A stretch of DNA of 41,500 bases from Streptomyces sp. ISL-1 (GCF_018614585.1 NZ_JAGGOI010000070.1:1-41500); one strand, 5' to 3'. Positions 25,386 to 33,316 are shown, counted from the stretch's first letter. Notes: generated by a model from the sequence alone, not told the origin. Made by a program: numbers and translations.

Positions 25386-25588
25386 GCGGGGCCCACTGAC
25401 AACGCCGCCGCCGCCTCCTGCGGGCTCCTTCACGCGGTTGTCGTCCGCAGGGGAATTCATCGAGGGCCGGCGTACGCCGGTGGCCCACTAGGGGTGGAAT
25501 TAACGATTCCTGTCCTTCTTCGAACGATCTGTTCACCCGTAAGGATTAAAAGTGTTCAAGTGGTGCGAAGGGGGTGCGCTCCAACGCC

Positions 25589-25594
25589 TACGGT
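25589..25594 (+). promoter_or_regulatory. candidate -10 element (TACGGT), leaderless start
   Basis: TACGGT, 6 nt, GTG at 25601, with no ribosome binding site. It selects this GTG over one 27 nt upstream. Confidence 0.45.
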
Positions 25595-25600
25595 CACGGC

Positions 25601-27271
25601 GTGACGAGCAGCAGGCTGGAACATCCGACGCACACCACCGGCGCACACCGGCCGAACCGGCGCGCGCCCCGTCCGCTCGCGCAACAGCCGCTCGCGCGCT
25701 ATGAGCCGTACCTCGACGGCCTGTTCACGTACTGCCTTTCCGTGCTCTGCGACCACGACGCGGCGACCGCGCTCCTCGGCGACGTACTCGCCATCGCCGA
25801 GCGGCAGCACGGGCGTTGCCCGGCGGGCGAGGCCGAGCGGAAGGCATGGCTGTACGCGCTCGCGCGGTGGGCCTGTATGCGCCGGCTGACCGAGCAGCGG
25901 CGCAAGCGGCAAGCGACGCACACCGGACGCCCCGCCGTCTCCGGGGATGCCGCGCCCCCGGTCCCGGAGGAGACCGCCGAGCGCCGGCACCGTGAACTGG
26001 CGCTGCTGGCCTGGCCGGAGGCGGCCGGGACGACACCCGAACAGCGCGAGGCCCTGGAGCTCGCCGTCCGGCACGGGCTCGGCTCGCGCGAGGTCGCCAC
26101 CGTCCTCGGCCTGGACGCGAGGGCCGCGCGCGAGCTGCTGGCCGCCGCGGCCTGCGAGGTCGAGCGCACCGGGGCCGCGCTGGCCGTCGTCGAGACCGGT
26201 AACTGCCCGGCCGTCGCCCGGCTCACCGGCGACCACCAGGTGCTGCTCTCCGCCACGCTGCGCCAGGAACTCGTCCGGCACGTCGGCGACTGCCCCCGCT
26301 GCCGCCGCACCGCCGAGCGTGCGGGAGCGGGCGGCCCGTGGCCCGGGGCGGCCGTCACGCCGGCCGCGCTGCCGCTGGTCGAGGCGCCGCGAGATGCCGC
26401 GTACGCCGAGATGCTGCGAGTACCCCGCGCCCGGGCCGCCGCGCCGCGCTTCGGCCGCGGCGGCTTCCCGCTGGACCCGAAGGACCACGCGGCCCGGCGG
26501 GACCGGCTGCGGGCGCGCGCCGTGACGACCACGGTCGTGGCGACCGTGGTCGCGGCGCCGGTGCTCGCGCTGTGGGCGGCGTACCGGGGCGCGCCGCTGA
26601 CAGGGGAGGGGCGCGACGGTTCCTCGGTCTCCGCGAGCGAGGCCGACGCGTCGCGAGGCCTCGACGGCGAGCCGTACGACCACTACGAGAACGCGGGCAA
26701 CGCGCAGGCGAACCCGGACCCGAGGTTCACGGCGGGCTCGCGCTCGCCGGATGTCTCGGTCGAGGTCATCAGCACAGGCCCGCCGGCACCGCCGTCCCGT
26801 TCCGGCGTCGGCCCGGGCCGCCTCACGGTCGAGGCGGAGCCCGCCGGCGACACCACGCGGATCACGATCACGGCCTCCGGCGGCTCCCCGATGACGTGGT
26901 CGGCATGGACGGACGCGCCCTGGCTGTACGTGAGCCAGTCCTCGGGCACGCTGCATCCGGGCGAGTCGGTCACGATCTACGTAACCGTGGACCACGATCG
27001 GGAGCCGTCGGGACCGTGGACCGCGCGGGTGGGCGTAGACCCCTCGGGCGCGGTGGTGGAGATCGACGGCTACGGCGCGACGAGGCCGCCGACGTCCTCG
27101 GACCCCGCCCCCACTCCAACTCCGCCCCCGACGTCTACGGACCCGACGCCCACACCGGATCCGACCCCGCCACCCTCGGACCCGTCACCGACGCCACCCC
27201 CGACCACGCCGGAACCGACACAGCCCGACCCGCCCGCGTCGGACCCGCCAGCGTCCCCGTCATCGAGCTGA
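25601..27271 (+). CDS. sigma-like / zinc anti-sigma-like / transmembrane / BACON domain fusion protein
   Basis: 556 aa. Residues 34-105 (YEPYLDGLFTYCLSVL..., AWLYALARWACMRRL) resemble a degenerate sigma region 2. Residues 145-190 (PEQREALELAVRHGLGSREVATVLGLDARAARELL) resemble sigma region 4 with an HTH. H227-x3-C231-x2-C234 (RHVGDCPRC) is the core of the zinc anti-sigma motif. One membrane helix lies at about 309-328. The extracytoplasmic part holds a BACON-type beta domain (about 408-492, with SAWTDAPWLYVSQSSGTLHPGE) and ends in a 60-residue Pro/Thr/Ser tail. BACON domains are thought to bind carbohydrate or mucin. A membrane-tethered signalling protein is likely; whether it binds RNA polymerase or DNA is unknown. 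Confidence 0.82.
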   Translation: MTSSRLEHPTHTTGAHRPNRRAPRPLAQQPLARYEPYLDGLFTYCLSVLCDHDAATALLGDVLAIAERQHGRCPAGEAERKAWLYALARWACMRRLTEQRRKRQATHTGRPAVSGDAAPPVPEETAERRHRELALLAWPEAAGTTPEQREALELAVRHGLGSREVATVLGLDARAARELLAAAACEVERTGAALAVVETGNCPAVARLTGDHQVLLSATLRQELVRHVGDCPRCRRTAERAGAGGPWPGAAVTPAALPLVEAPRDAAYAEMLRVPRARAAAPRFGRGGFPLDPKDHAARRDRLRARAVTTTVVATVVAAPVLALWAAYRGAPLTGEGRDGSSVSASEADASRGLDGEPYDHYENAGNAQANPDPRFTAGSRSPDVSVEVISTGPPAPPSRSGVGPGRLTVEAEPAGDTTRITITASGGSPMTWSAWTDAPWLYVSQSSGTLHPGESVTIYVTVDHDREPSGPWTARVGVDPSGAVVEIDGYGATRPPTSSDPAPTPTPPPTSTDPTPTPDPTPPPSDPSPTPPPTTPEPTQPDPPASDPPASPSSS

Positions 27272-27275
27272 GTGA

Positions 27276-27291
27276 GCCGCGGAAGCGCGGC
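27276..27291 (+). terminator. hairpin after the BACON-protein gene
   Basis: GCCGCG-GAAG-CGCGGC, a perfect 6-bp stem with a GNRA-type tetraloop, 4 bp after the stop. A second G/C-rich fold follows directly. No T-run. Confidence 0.55.
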
Positions 27292-27384
27292 CTTCCCGCG
27301 GGGCCCCGGACGGCGGGGCCGAGGCCCCGGGACTTCGCCACGCGGCAGATCCGCGCCGCCCAGAAAGCGCCGGGCTGACGACCA

Positions 27385-27431
27385 GGCAGCCCCGGCGGCT
27401 TCGCCGCGAAGCCCGGAAGCGGGGAGCTGCC
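27385..27431. repeat. G/C hairpin repeat, copy A
   Basis: Contains CGGCGGCTTCGCCGCG followed by GCCCGGAAG and a G-run, enclosed by GGCAGC (27385-27390) and GCTGCC (27426-27431). The same core recurs at 27579-27622. GGCGGCTTCGCCGC is a UUCG-type stable hairpin in RNA. Confidence 0.7.
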
Positions 27432-27578
27432 CTTACGTAAACCCCGCAGCAGGCGCGCGCCGCGCAGGAAAAGCGGGGCCTTTCCATGCCCTCTTTGCCG
27501 CGGCGCCAATGGGCGAGGCTGACGCCCCCGCACCGCACCATCGGGAGCATCCGTGCCGCCCGAAACGGAGGGGTTGAC

Positions 27579-27622
27579 GCCCCGCTCCGGCGGCTTCGCC
27601 GCGGGGCCCGGAAGGCGGGGGC
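27579..27622. repeat. G/C hairpin repeat, copy B
   Basis: Shares CGGCGGCTTCGCCGCG, a two-base difference, then GCCCGGAAG and a G-run with copy A about 195 bp upstream, in the same orientation. Confidence 0.7.
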
Positions 27623-27654
27623 CGGCTCTGCCGCACCTAGCCCTCGGGGTGACC

Positions 27655-27800
27655 GGGTCTGTGGCCTGCCGCCGGGGAGGGGCCGTGCAGGGTCGTCCCC
27701 GCAGGGGATCGGCGGCCGGACCCGGTGATCAATGCGTACCGCTTGCCGCCGCCGACCCCGAGGAGTCGAGCCCGGAGGGGCCCCGGAACCCCCACCTCAC
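27655..27800 (+). repeat. dispersed intergenic repeat, copy 2
   Basis: Same two blocks as 4018-4132, same orientation: GGGGAGGGGCCG, CAGGGTCG, GATCGGCGGCC, then GAGGAGTCGAGCCCGGAGGG and CCCCGGAACC. Here the central hairpin arms TCGGCGG and CCGCCGA are separated by a longer segment, so copy 1 may be an internally deleted version. Confidence 0.7.
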
Positions 27801-27921
27801 GCCACTGGGCAACTCCCAGGCCCGCACAGCGGAACGCCCGCCCCCCCGGCCACCGGGCGACCCCCGACCCGCACCGCGAACCCCCGCACCCGAGCAACCC
27901 CGCGACCCGCCCCCCAGCGCC

Positions 27922-28734
27922 CTACGTCGGGTCCGCCGGGTGTGGAGCCACCAGGGGAAGCTGCGACGACAGGCGGGCCTCGCACAGCTCCACCAGGACG
28001 TCGTACGCCTCCTTGCCCATCAGCTCCGTGAGCTCCGGGCGGTACGTCACATACACCGGCTCCCCCGCCCCGTGCGCCGACGTCGCCGACGTGCACCACC
28101 AGTGCAGGTCATGGCCGCCCGGACCCCAGCCCCGGCGGTCGTACTCACCGATCGAGACCTGCAGCACCTTCGTGTCGTCGGGCCGCTCGATCCACTCGTA
28201 CGTACGCCGCACCGGCAGCTGCCAGCACACGTCCGGCTTCGTCTCCAGCGGCTCCTTGCCCTCCCGCAGCGCCAGGATGTGCAGCGAGCAGCCCGCCCCG
28301 CCCTCGAACCCCGGGCGGTTCTGGAAGATGCAGGACCCGTCCCAGCGACGCGTCTGGCGTTCGCCGTCGTCGTCTGTCTGGACCCAGCCCGTCTCCGTAC
28401 CCACGTCGTGGAACTGCCACAGCTCCGGCGTGAGCCGCGCGACATTCTCGGCGACCCGCTTCTCGTCGTCCTTGTCGGAGAAGTGCGCGCCGAGCGTGCA
28501 GCACCCGTCGTCCGCCCGGCCCGCCTCGATGCCCTGGCAGCCGCTTCCGAAGATGCAGTTCCAGCGCGAGGTCAGCCAGGTCAGATCGCAGCGGAAGACC
28601 TGTTCGTCGTCGGCGGGATCCGGGAACTCGACCCACGCCCGCGCGAAGTCCAGGCCCTTCTCGTCGTTCGTCGGGGGCTTGATCTGCTTCGGGGGCTTGG
28701 CTTTGCCCTGCTTCGCCTTTTTCGTCTTTGGCAC
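27922..28734 (-). CDS. conserved Cys-rich protein of unknown function
   Basis: 270 aa. A Lys/Pro-rich head (PKTKKAKQGKAKPPKQIKPP) is followed by a soluble domain with about ten cysteines, several clustered: RWNCIFGSGCQG, DDGCCTLGAHF, GSCIFQN, GAGCSLHIL, DVCWQLPVRR. The spacing suggests a metal or Fe-S binding role like other zinc/iron-chelate domain proteins, but I cannot name a family with certainty. No signal peptide or membrane segment. The GTG start at 28734 has TACCCT 6 nt upstream and faces the divergent ppx promoter across 40 bp, so the two genes share one compact regulatory region. Confidence 0.8.
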   Translation of the reverse strand: MPKTKKAKQGKAKPPKQIKPPTNDEKGLDFARAWVEFPDPADDEQVFRCDLTWLTSRWNCIFGSGCQGIEAGRADDGCCTLGAHFSDKDDEKRVAENVARLTPELWQFHDVGTETGWVQTDDDGERQTRRWDGSCIFQNRPGFEGGAGCSLHILALREGKEPLETKPDVCWQLPVRRTYEWIERPDDTKVLQVSIGEYDRRGWGPGGHDLHWWCTSATSAHGAGEPVYVTYRPELTELMGKEAYDVLVELCEARLSSQLPLVAPHPADPT

Positions 28735-28740
28735 AGGCCC

Positions 28741-28767
28741 AGGGTATGCGCGTGTCGGCAGTAGCGT
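28741..28767. promoter_or_regulatory. back-to-back leaderless promoters, Cys-rich gene and ppx
   Basis: On the minus strand TACCCT (28741-28746) lies 6 nt before the GTG at 28734. On the plus strand TAGCGT (28762-28767) lies 7 nt before the ATG at 28775. The whole intergenic space is 40 bp, so the two promoters cannot have separate upstream regions and probably compete. Confidence 0.5.
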
Positions 28768-28774
28768 TCGGTTC

Positions 28775-29704
28775 ATGAGACTCGGAGTCCTCGATGTCGG
28801 TTCGAACACGGTGCACCTGCTGGTGGTGGACGCCCACCCCGGCGCGCGTCCGCTGCCCGCCCATTCGCACAAGGCGGAGTTGCGACTCGCCGAACTCCTC
28901 GACGAGGACGCGGCGGTCGGACCCGACGGAGTCGCCCGGTTGATAGAGGTGATCGGCGACGCGGTGCAGGCCGCCGAGGACCAGGGCTGTGAGCAGGTGC
29001 TGCCGTTCGCGACCTCCGCGGTGCGGGAGGCCAGCAACGCCGACGAGGTGCTCGCCCGGGTCAAGGCCGAGACCGGGGTCGACCTGCAGGTGCTGACCGG
29101 CGAGGAGGAGGCCCGGCTGACCTTCCTCGCGGCCCGTCGCTGGTTCGGCTGGTCGGCCGGGAAGCTGCTGGTCCTGGACATCGGCGGCGGCTCGCTGGAG
29201 ATCGCGTACGGGATCGACGAGGAGCCGTACGCGGCGGTGTCGCTGCCGCTCGGGGCGGGCCGGCTGACGGCGCTGCTGCCCGGCGACCCGCCCGACCCGC
29301 AGGACGTGAAGGCGCTGCGCCGCCGCATCCGTGCCGAGATCGCCCGTACGGTCGGCGAGTTCAGCAGGTTCGGGAAGCCGGACCACATCGTGGCGACGTC
29401 CAAGACCTTCAGGCAGCTGGCCCGTATCGCGGGTGCCGCGCGCTCCGGCGAGGGCCTTTACGTGCAGCGTGAACTGAGTCGTAAGTCACTGCAGGAGTGG
29501 ATGCCGAAGCTCGCCGCCATGACGGCGGAGCAGCGCGGCGCCCTCCCCGGCGTCTCCGAGGGCAGGGCCCGCCAGTTGCTGGCAGGAGCGCTGGTCGCGG
29601 AGGGTGCGATGGACCTGTTCGGGGCGGCAGTGCTCGAAATCTGTCCCTGGGCACTGCGCGAGGGCGTCATTCTGCGGCGCCTGGACCATCTCCCGACCTC
29701 CTAG
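28775..29704 (+). CDS. ppx: Ppx/GppA family exopolyphosphatase / pppGpp phosphohydrolase
   Basis: 309 aa with the ASKHA fold. N-terminal phosphate loop GVLDVGSNTVHLLVVD, conserved TSAVREASNADEVLARVKAETGVDLQVLTGEEEARLTFLAAR, and second loop VLDIGGGSLEIAYG. It is the short actinobacterial form lacking the C-terminal helical domain of E. coli Ppx. Members release phosphate from polyphosphate or the 5' phosphate of pppGpp; which applies here cannot be told. First gene of a probable three-gene unit with the TIM-barrel and TetR genes (24-bp gap, then a 4-bp overlap). Confidence 0.92.
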   Translation: MRLGVLDVGSNTVHLLVVDAHPGARPLPAHSHKAELRLAELLDEDAAVGPDGVARLIEVIGDAVQAAEDQGCEQVLPFATSAVREASNADEVLARVKAETGVDLQVLTGEEEARLTFLAARRWFGWSAGKLLVLDIGGGSLEIAYGIDEEPYAAVSLPLGAGRLTALLPGDPPDPQDVKALRRRIRAEIARTVGEFSRFGKPDHIVATSKTFRQLARIAGAARSGEGLYVQRELSRKSLQEWMPKLAAMTAEQRGALPGVSEGRARQLLAGALVAEGAMDLFGAAVLEICPWALREGVILRRLDHLPTS

Positions 29705-29714
29705 CGGCGGCCCG

Positions 29715-29720
29715 TACGCT
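29715..29720 (+). promoter_or_regulatory. candidate -10 element (TACGCT), leaderless start
   Basis: TACGCT, 7 nt, then the GTG at 29728. It lies 11 bp after the ppx stop, so an internal promoter within the operon is suggested. Confidence 0.4.
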
Positions 29721-29727
29721 GTCTCCC

Positions 29728-30558
29728 GTGGCAGAACCAATGGTGCGTATCCCGGATGCGAAGGTTGTCCTGTCAACGGCTTCCGTCTATCCGGAGTCGA
29801 CGGCCACGGCCTTCGAGATTGCCGCGCGCCTCGGCTACGACGGCGTCGAGGTCATGGTCTGGACCGATCCCGTCAGTCAGGACATCGAGGCGCTGCGCCG
29901 GCTGTCCGACTACCACCAGGTGCCGATCCACGCCGTGCACGCGCCCTGTCTGCTGATCACCCAGCGGGTCTGGTCCACCGACCCCTGGGTGAAGCTCCAG
30001 CGGGCGCAGGCGGCCGCGGAGAAGCTGGGCGCCTCGACGGTCGTCGTGCACCCGCCGTTCCGCTGGCAGCGGCAGTACGCCCGGGACTTCGTCAGCGGGA
30101 TATGGCGGATGGCGAACGAGACGGATGTCCGGTTCGCGGTCGAGAACATGTACCCGTGGCGCTACCGGGACCGCGAGATGCTCGCGTACGCCCCCGACTG
30201 GGACGTCACCAAAGAGGACTACCGGCACTTCACGATCGACCTCTCGCACACCGCGACGTCCCGTACCGACACGCTGGCCATGCTCGACCGGATGGGCGAC
30301 CGGCTCGGGCATGTGCACCTTGCCGACGGCAAGGGGTCCGCGAAGGACGAGCACCTGGTCCCGGGGCGCGGCAACCAGCCCTGCGCCGAGCTGCTCGAGC
30401 GCCTGGCCCGTACCGGCTTCGACGGCCATGTCGTCATCGAGGTCAACACCCGGCGCGCGATGTCCGCCGCCGAACGCGAGGCCGACCTCGCCGAGGCGCT
30501 CGCGTTCACCCGGTTGCATCTGGCGTCCGCCGCCTCTTCAGGGGTGCGCGGCTCATGA
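29728..30558 (+). CDS. sugar phosphate isomerase/epimerase family protein (xylose-isomerase-like TIM barrel)
   Basis: 276 aa. Features of the AP-endonuclease-2/xylose-isomerase-like barrel: LGYDGVEVMVW at strand 2, IHAVHAPCLL, STVVVHPPFRWQ, RFAVENMYPW (metal-binding Glu), FTIDLSHTATS (Asp/His), LGHVHLADGKG (His/Asp), and VVIEVNTRR (last Glu). These residues form a divalent-metal site. The actual substrate is unknown. The GTG at 29728 was chosen from the TACGCT element and because homology starts soon after (VRIPDAKVVLSTASVYP). It overlaps the TetR gene by 4 bp. Confidence 0.88.
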   Translation: MAEPMVRIPDAKVVLSTASVYPESTATAFEIAARLGYDGVEVMVWTDPVSQDIEALRRLSDYHQVPIHAVHAPCLLITQRVWSTDPWVKLQRAQAAAEKLGASTVVVHPPFRWQRQYARDFVSGIWRMANETDVRFAVENMYPWRYRDREMLAYAPDWDVTKEDYRHFTIDLSHTATSRTDTLAMLDRMGDRLGHVHLADGKGSAKDEHLVPGRGNQPCAELLERLARTGFDGHVVIEVNTRRAMSAAEREADLAEALAFTRLHLASAASSGVRGS

Positions 30559-31169
30559 CGGGCGCTGCGGCTCCGCGGCGGCGCGGCCGTCCGGCCCGTA
30601 CGGGAGCGGGTGAGGGCCCCGGCGCCCGGGACCGGATCCTCAAGGCGGCCCGTACGGAATTCGCCGAGCGCGGCTACGACAAGACGACCGTCCGCGGCAT
30701 CGCCAAGGCGGCTGACGTCGACCCGGCACTGGTCCACCACTACTTCGGTACGAAGGACGAGGTCTTCGCGGCCGCCATCGAGGTCTCCTTCGAGCCGGCG
30801 ATGGTGATCCCGGAGATCCTGGGGCAGGGCGCGGAGGGCATCGGAGAGCGGCTCGCCCGCTTCTTCATCGGGGTGTGGGAGAACCCGGCGACCCGGGCCC
30901 CGCTGCTGGCGATCCTCCGTTCCGCGCTCACCCACGAGGCTGCGGCGAAGGTGCTGCGCAGCTTCGTACTGCGGCGGCTGCTCGAGCGGATCGCGGGCGA
31001 TCTCGACGTGCCGGACCCGAAGTTCCGCGCGGAGCTGGCAGCCTCGCACATGATCGGCATCGCGATTCTGCGCTATGTGATCCAGGTGGAGCCGCTGGCC
31101 TCGGCGGACCCGGAGGAGATCGTCGCGATGGTGGCCCCGACGCTGCAGCGGTATCTGACCGAAGCGTGA
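30555..31169 (+). CDS. TetR family transcriptional regulator
   Basis: 204 aa. A Pro/Arg/Gly head (APRRRGRPARTGAGEG) leads to the HTH: DRILKAARTEFAERGYDKTTVRGIAKAADVDPALVHHYFGTKDEVF. The C-terminal region is the helical ligand domain common in actinobacterial regulators (VLRSFVLRRLLERIAGDL, ASHMIGIAILRYVIQVEPLASADPEEIVAMVAPTLQRYL). The ATG overlaps the upstream stop by ATGA. It ends LTEA-stop, and this 3' end is the apparent source of the tandem array that follows. Target unknown; ilvD lies downstream beyond the array. Confidence 0.92.
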   Translation: MTGAAAPRRRGRPARTGAGEGPGARDRILKAARTEFAERGYDKTTVRGIAKAADVDPALVHHYFGTKDEVFAAAIEVSFEPAMVIPEILGQGAEGIGERLARFFIGVWENPATRAPLLAILRSALTHEAAAKVLRSFVLRRLLERIAGDLDVPDPKFRAELAASHMIGIAILRYVIQVEPLASADPEEIVAMVAPTLQRYLTEA

Positions 31170-31335
31170 GGCATCGAAGCATGAGGCATCTGACCGAGGC
31201 GTGAAGCATCATCCGGCCGAAGCGTGAGGCATCTGACCGAGGCGTGAAGCATCATCCGGCCGAAGCGTGAGGCATCTGACCGAGGCGTGATGCGGCATCC
31301 GGCCGAAGCGTGAAGGCAACTGACCGAGGCGTGAA
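31156..31335 (+). repeat. tandem array derived from the 3' end of the TetR gene
   Basis: A 43-bp unit recurs at about 31203, 31246 and 31289, with a final diverged copy ending near 31333. It is itself a dimer of the half-unit CCGA[AG]GCGTGA[AG]GCATC. Most units contain CTG-ACC-GA[AG]-GCG-TGA, the last four codons and stop of the TetR gene, so the array seems to have grown by duplication of the gene end. It fills the space between the TetR stop and the ilvD promoter. Confidence 0.88.
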
Positions 31336-31353
31336 CCTGTCGTCCCGTATAAC

Positions 31354-31366
31354 GGACAGACTGTCC
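31354..31366. promoter_or_regulatory. perfect palindrome upstream of ilvD
   Basis: GGACAG-A-CTGTCC directly follows a TATAAC -10-like element (31348-31353) and lies 64 bp before the ilvD ATG. It is positioned as an operator at the transcription start. The regulator is unknown. Confidence 0.45.
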
Positions 31367-31429
31367 AGATCTTGGAGACGCGGCGTACGCTCGATTGAAG
31401 TCCCAATCCGTCTGAAGGAGCGAGCGACG

Positions 31430-33280
31430 ATGCCCGATCTGAGGTCCCGCACTGTCACCCACGGCCGCAATATGGCGGGTGCCCGCGCCCTTATGCGGGC
31501 GTCGGGCGTAGCGGGCGCGGACATCGGTAAGCCGATCATCGCGGTCGCCAACTCCTTCACCGAGTTCGTGCCCGGGCACACCCACCTCGCCCCGGTCGGC
31601 CGGATCGTCTCCGACGCGATCCTGGCCGCGGGCGCCGTGCCGCGCGAGTTCAACACCATCGCCGTCGACGACGGCATCGCGATGGGCCACGCAGGCATGC
31701 TCTACTCCCTGCCGTCCCGCGATCTGATCGCGGACAGCGTCGAGTACATGGTCGAGGCGCACTGCGCGGACGCCCTGATCTGCATCTCCAACTGCGACAA
31801 GATCACCCCCGGCATGCTGATGGCCGCGCTGCGCCTCAACATCCCGGTGATCTTCGTTTCCGGCGGGCCGATGGAGGCCGGCCAGGCGACCCTGGTGGAC
31901 GGCACGGTCCGCAAGCTCGACCTGATCAACGCCATCGTGGACGCGGTCGACGAGAACGTGTCGGACGAGGACGTTCTCCGTATCGAGGAGAACGCCTGTC
32001 CCACCTGCGGGTCCTGTTCGGGCATGTTCACCGCCAACTCGATGAACTGCCTCGCCGAGGCCGTCGGCCTCGCCCTCCCCGGCAACGGCTCGGTGCTCGC
32101 CACCCACACCGCCCGCAAGGCGCTCTACGAGAACGCCGGCCGCACGATCGTCGACATCACCAAGCGCTACTACGAGCAGGGCGACGAGTCCGTCCTGCCG
32201 CGCAACATCGCCACCCGCGAGGCCTTCGAGAACGCCATGGCGCTCGACATCGCCATGGGCGGCTCCACCAACACGATCCTGCATCTGCTCGCCGCCGCCC
32301 AGGAGGCCGAGCTCGACTACGACCTGACCGACATCGACGCCGTCTCGCGCCGCGTCCCGTGTCTCGCCAAGGTCGCGCCGAACGTCGCCCCCGGCGGCAC
32401 GTACTACATGGAAGATGTGCACCGCGCGGGCGGCATCCCGGCGATCCTGGGCGAGCTCTACCGCGGCGGGCTCCTCAACGAGGACGTCCACACCGTCCAC
32501 TCCCCGTCCCTCGCCGACTGGCTCAAGACCTGGGACGTGCGCGGCGGCTCCCCGTCCGCCGAGGCCGTCGAGATGTGGCACGCGGCCCCTGGCTGCGTCC
32601 GCTCCGCGACTGCCTTCTCCCAGTCCGAGCGCTGGGCGTCCCTCGACGTCGACGCCGAGAACGGCTGTATCCGGTCCGTCGAGCACGCGTACTCCAAGGA
32701 CGGCGGACTCGCCGTGCTGAAGGGCAACCTCGCCGTCGACGGCGCTGTCGTGAAGACCGCCGGCGTGGACGAGTCGATCTGGACCTTCGAGGGACCCGCC
32801 GTCGTCTGCGAGTCCCAGGACGAGGCCGTCGACAAGATCCTCCGCAAGGAGATCAAGGAGGGCGACGTCGTCGTCATCCGCTACGAGGGCCCGCGCGGCG
32901 GACCCGGCATGCAGGAGATGCTCTACCCGACGTCGTTCCTGAAGGGCCGCGGCCTCGGCAAGGCCTGCGCGCTGGTGACGGACGGCCGCTTCTCGGGCGG
33001 CACATCGGGCCTGTCGATCGGGCACGCCTCGCCGGAGGCGGCGAGCGGCGGAACCATCGCACTCGTCGAGGACGGCGACCGCATCCGTATCGACATCCCG
33101 AACCGCTCGATGGAACTCCTCGTCAGTGATGAGGAGTTGGCGACCCGTCGCGATGCGCTGAACGGCAGCTACGCGCCGAAGAACCGCGACCGGAAGATCT
33201 CGGCCGCACTGCGTGCGTACGCGGCGATGGCGACGAGCGCCGACAAGGGCGCGGTCCGGGACGTGTCCCGGCTGGGCTGA
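31430..33280 (+). CDS. ilvD: dihydroxy-acid dehydratase
   Basis: 616 aa. It dehydrates dihydroxy acids to 2-keto acids in valine, leucine and isoleucine synthesis and needs an Fe-S cluster. Cluster ligands are visible in CISNCDK and ACPTCGSCSGMF. Other signatures: IAVANSFTEFVPGHTHL, FNTIAVDDGIAMGH, MGGSTNTILHLLA, and the C-terminal GPRGGPGMQEML and LVTDGRFSGGTSGLSIGHASPEAA. Length is normal for the long (E. coli-type) IlvD. The ATG at 31430 follows GAAGGAG by 9 nt. The other ilv genes are not nearby. Confidence 0.97.
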   Translation: MPDLRSRTVTHGRNMAGARALMRASGVAGADIGKPIIAVANSFTEFVPGHTHLAPVGRIVSDAILAAGAVPREFNTIAVDDGIAMGHAGMLYSLPSRDLIADSVEYMVEAHCADALICISNCDKITPGMLMAALRLNIPVIFVSGGPMEAGQATLVDGTVRKLDLINAIVDAVDENVSDEDVLRIEENACPTCGSCSGMFTANSMNCLAEAVGLALPGNGSVLATHTARKALYENAGRTIVDITKRYYEQGDESVLPRNIATREAFENAMALDIAMGGSTNTILHLLAAAQEAELDYDLTDIDAVSRRVPCLAKVAPNVAPGGTYYMEDVHRAGGIPAILGELYRGGLLNEDVHTVHSPSLADWLKTWDVRGGSPSAEAVEMWHAAPGCVRSATAFSQSERWASLDVDAENGCIRSVEHAYSKDGGLAVLKGNLAVDGAVVKTAGVDESIWTFEGPAVVCESQDEAVDKILRKEIKEGDVVVIRYEGPRGGPGMQEMLYPTSFLKGRGLGKACALVTDGRFSGGTSGLSIGHASPEAASGGTIALVEDGDRIRIDIPNRSMELLVSDEELATRRDALNGSYAPKNRDRKISAALRAYAAMATSADKGAVRDVSRLG

Positions 33281-33288
33281 TCCCGGGC

Positions 33289-33316
33289 TGATCCGATCCC
33301 TCCTGGGGCCGGATCA
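33289..33316. terminator. bidirectional hairpin between ilvD and kinase gene
   Basis: TGATCCG (33289-33295) pairs with CGGATCA (33310-33316) across a 14-nt loop. It lies just after the ilvD stop and includes the stop codon of the convergent kinase gene. Confidence 0.5.

Larger units (their letters stand above)
27272..27921. other. 650-bp gene-free, repeat-rich region
   Basis: All frames across this gap give Pro/Arg/Gly-rich nonsense without conserved motifs or starts. It contains the terminator hairpin, two related hairpin repeats (27385-27431 and 27579-27622), and copy 2 of the dispersed element (27655-27800), followed by a C-rich low-complexity run to the stop of the minus-strand gene. It looks like a site where intergenic repeats have accumulated. 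Confidence 0.7.

Noticed and set aside
27553..27950. Pro/Arg-rich open frames in the gap before the Cys-rich gene
   Set aside because: They run through recognised repeats and C-rich low-complexity sequence; no normal start, codon bias or homologous motif.
31156..31335. CRISPR-like array
   Set aside because: Repeats are contiguous and diverging, without unique spacers, and there are no cas genes.
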